From Alphaproteobacteria bacterium (GTDB taxonomy: Bacteria > Pseudomonadota > Alphaproteobacteria > Rickettsiales > UBA1997), in assembly GCA_016869775.1 (NCBI GenBank), contig VGDJ01000064.1, positions 1-6,794 on the forward strand: DNA of 6,794 nucleotides, given 5' to 3'. The notes below the pieces were generated by a model, which was given only the letters and a program-made list of their open reading frames with translations, had not been told where the DNA came from and did not search any database. The first letter of the stretch is position 1; the number at the start of each line of letters is the position of its first letter. Below are positions 6,601 to 6,794 of this stretch, one piece after another. The translations under genes and the position numbers were made by a program.

Positions 6601-6625
6601 ACTGCCCAAAATCTTGCTCTATTTA
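6594..6625. terminator. Weak inverted repeat spanning the nhaA and map stop codons
   Basis: TAAATAGA (6594-6601) is complementary to TCTATTTA (6618-6625), leaving a 16-base loop. Each arm contains the TAG stop of one of the two convergent genes. The stem is A/T-rich and no T-tract follows it in either direction, so it is a poor intrinsic terminator. It is listed only because it is the sole hairpin-like structure in the 18-base convergent gap. Confidence 0.2.
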
Positions 6626-6794
6626 TAGGGTGGAAAATCTAAGCCACTTGGTGAAATTGTGAATATTTCAAATCCATCCCTAGTAACTCCAATTGTATGC
6701 TCAAACTGAGCTGATAATGCTCTCTTTCCAGTTGACGGATTTTTATCTGCGGTAATTACCGTCCATTCATAAAAAATTGGATCGTTTTTAAGAG
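6619..6794 (-). CDS. map: Type I methionine aminopeptidase, C-terminal fragment
   Basis: The last 57 codons and TAG stop of a gene that continues past the right edge. MetAP removes the initiator methionine from new proteins in the cytoplasm, using two metal ions. The fragment reads from LKNDPIFYEWTVIT through KRALSAQFEHTIGVT to GFEIFTISP and ends PPYK. The block SAQFEHT holds the conserved glutamate metal ligand (E235 in E. coli), fragment residue 31. W-T-V-x-T before it and G-x-EI-x-T after it are also family marks. A short insert (ADKNPSTGKR) sits where E. coli has a tighter turn. The gene converges on nhaA with 18 bases between the stops. The other metal ligands lie outside the window and cannot be checked. 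Confidence 0.93.
   Translation of the reverse strand, partial: LKNDPIFYEWTVITADKNPSTGKRALSAQFEHTIGVTRDGFEIFTISPSGLDFPPYK

Overview
The window is a strongly AT-rich, gene-dense piece of a Gram-negative chromosome. It carries seven complete protein genes and one partial one, in two divergent transcription units plus a convergent gene at the right edge. Outer-membrane biogenesis genes (BamD, LptA, LptB) show a double-membraned cell. The MetAP C-terminus (SAQFEHTIGVT, ending near FPPY) and the general family resemblance suggest an Alphaproteobacterium with a low-GC genome, perhaps a Rickettsiales-like or SAR11-like lineage; this is an inference from memory of the families. Intact hisD and bioA argue against a highly reduced obligate parasite such as Rickettsia, which lacks histidine synthesis.

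Left unit, minus strand, transcribed from about 3914 down to 73: a secreted DUF192 protein, hisD (histidinol dehydrogenase), bamD (BAM-complex lipoprotein) and bioA (DAPA aminotransferase of biotin synthesis). DUF192/hisD and hisD/bamD are joined by 4-base ATGA overlaps, and bamD/bioA by a 13-base gap, so this looks like one operon mixing amino-acid, cofactor and envelope functions. The 72 bases left of bioA are much richer in GC than the rest and contain no gene I can identify.

Right unit, plus strand, 3886 to 6600: lptA, lptB and nhaA. LptA and LptB are the periplasmic bridge and cytoplasmic ATPase of lipopolysaccharide export. NhaA is a Na+/H+ antiporter with an unusual N-terminal extension built from an in-frame 15-base tandem repeat. 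The last 176 bases hold the 3' end of a convergent minus-strand map gene (type I methionine aminopeptidase).

The most curious point is the junction of the two units. The start regions of the DUF192 gene and lptA overlap head to head, so each unit's promoter must lie inside the other's coding sequence, and lptC, the usual gene upstream of lptA, is absent there. No start codon in the window has a recognisable Shine-Dalgarno sequence. I see no mobile element, CRISPR array, tRNA or rRNA, and no clearly novel system. The genes are well-known families in an unusual arrangement.
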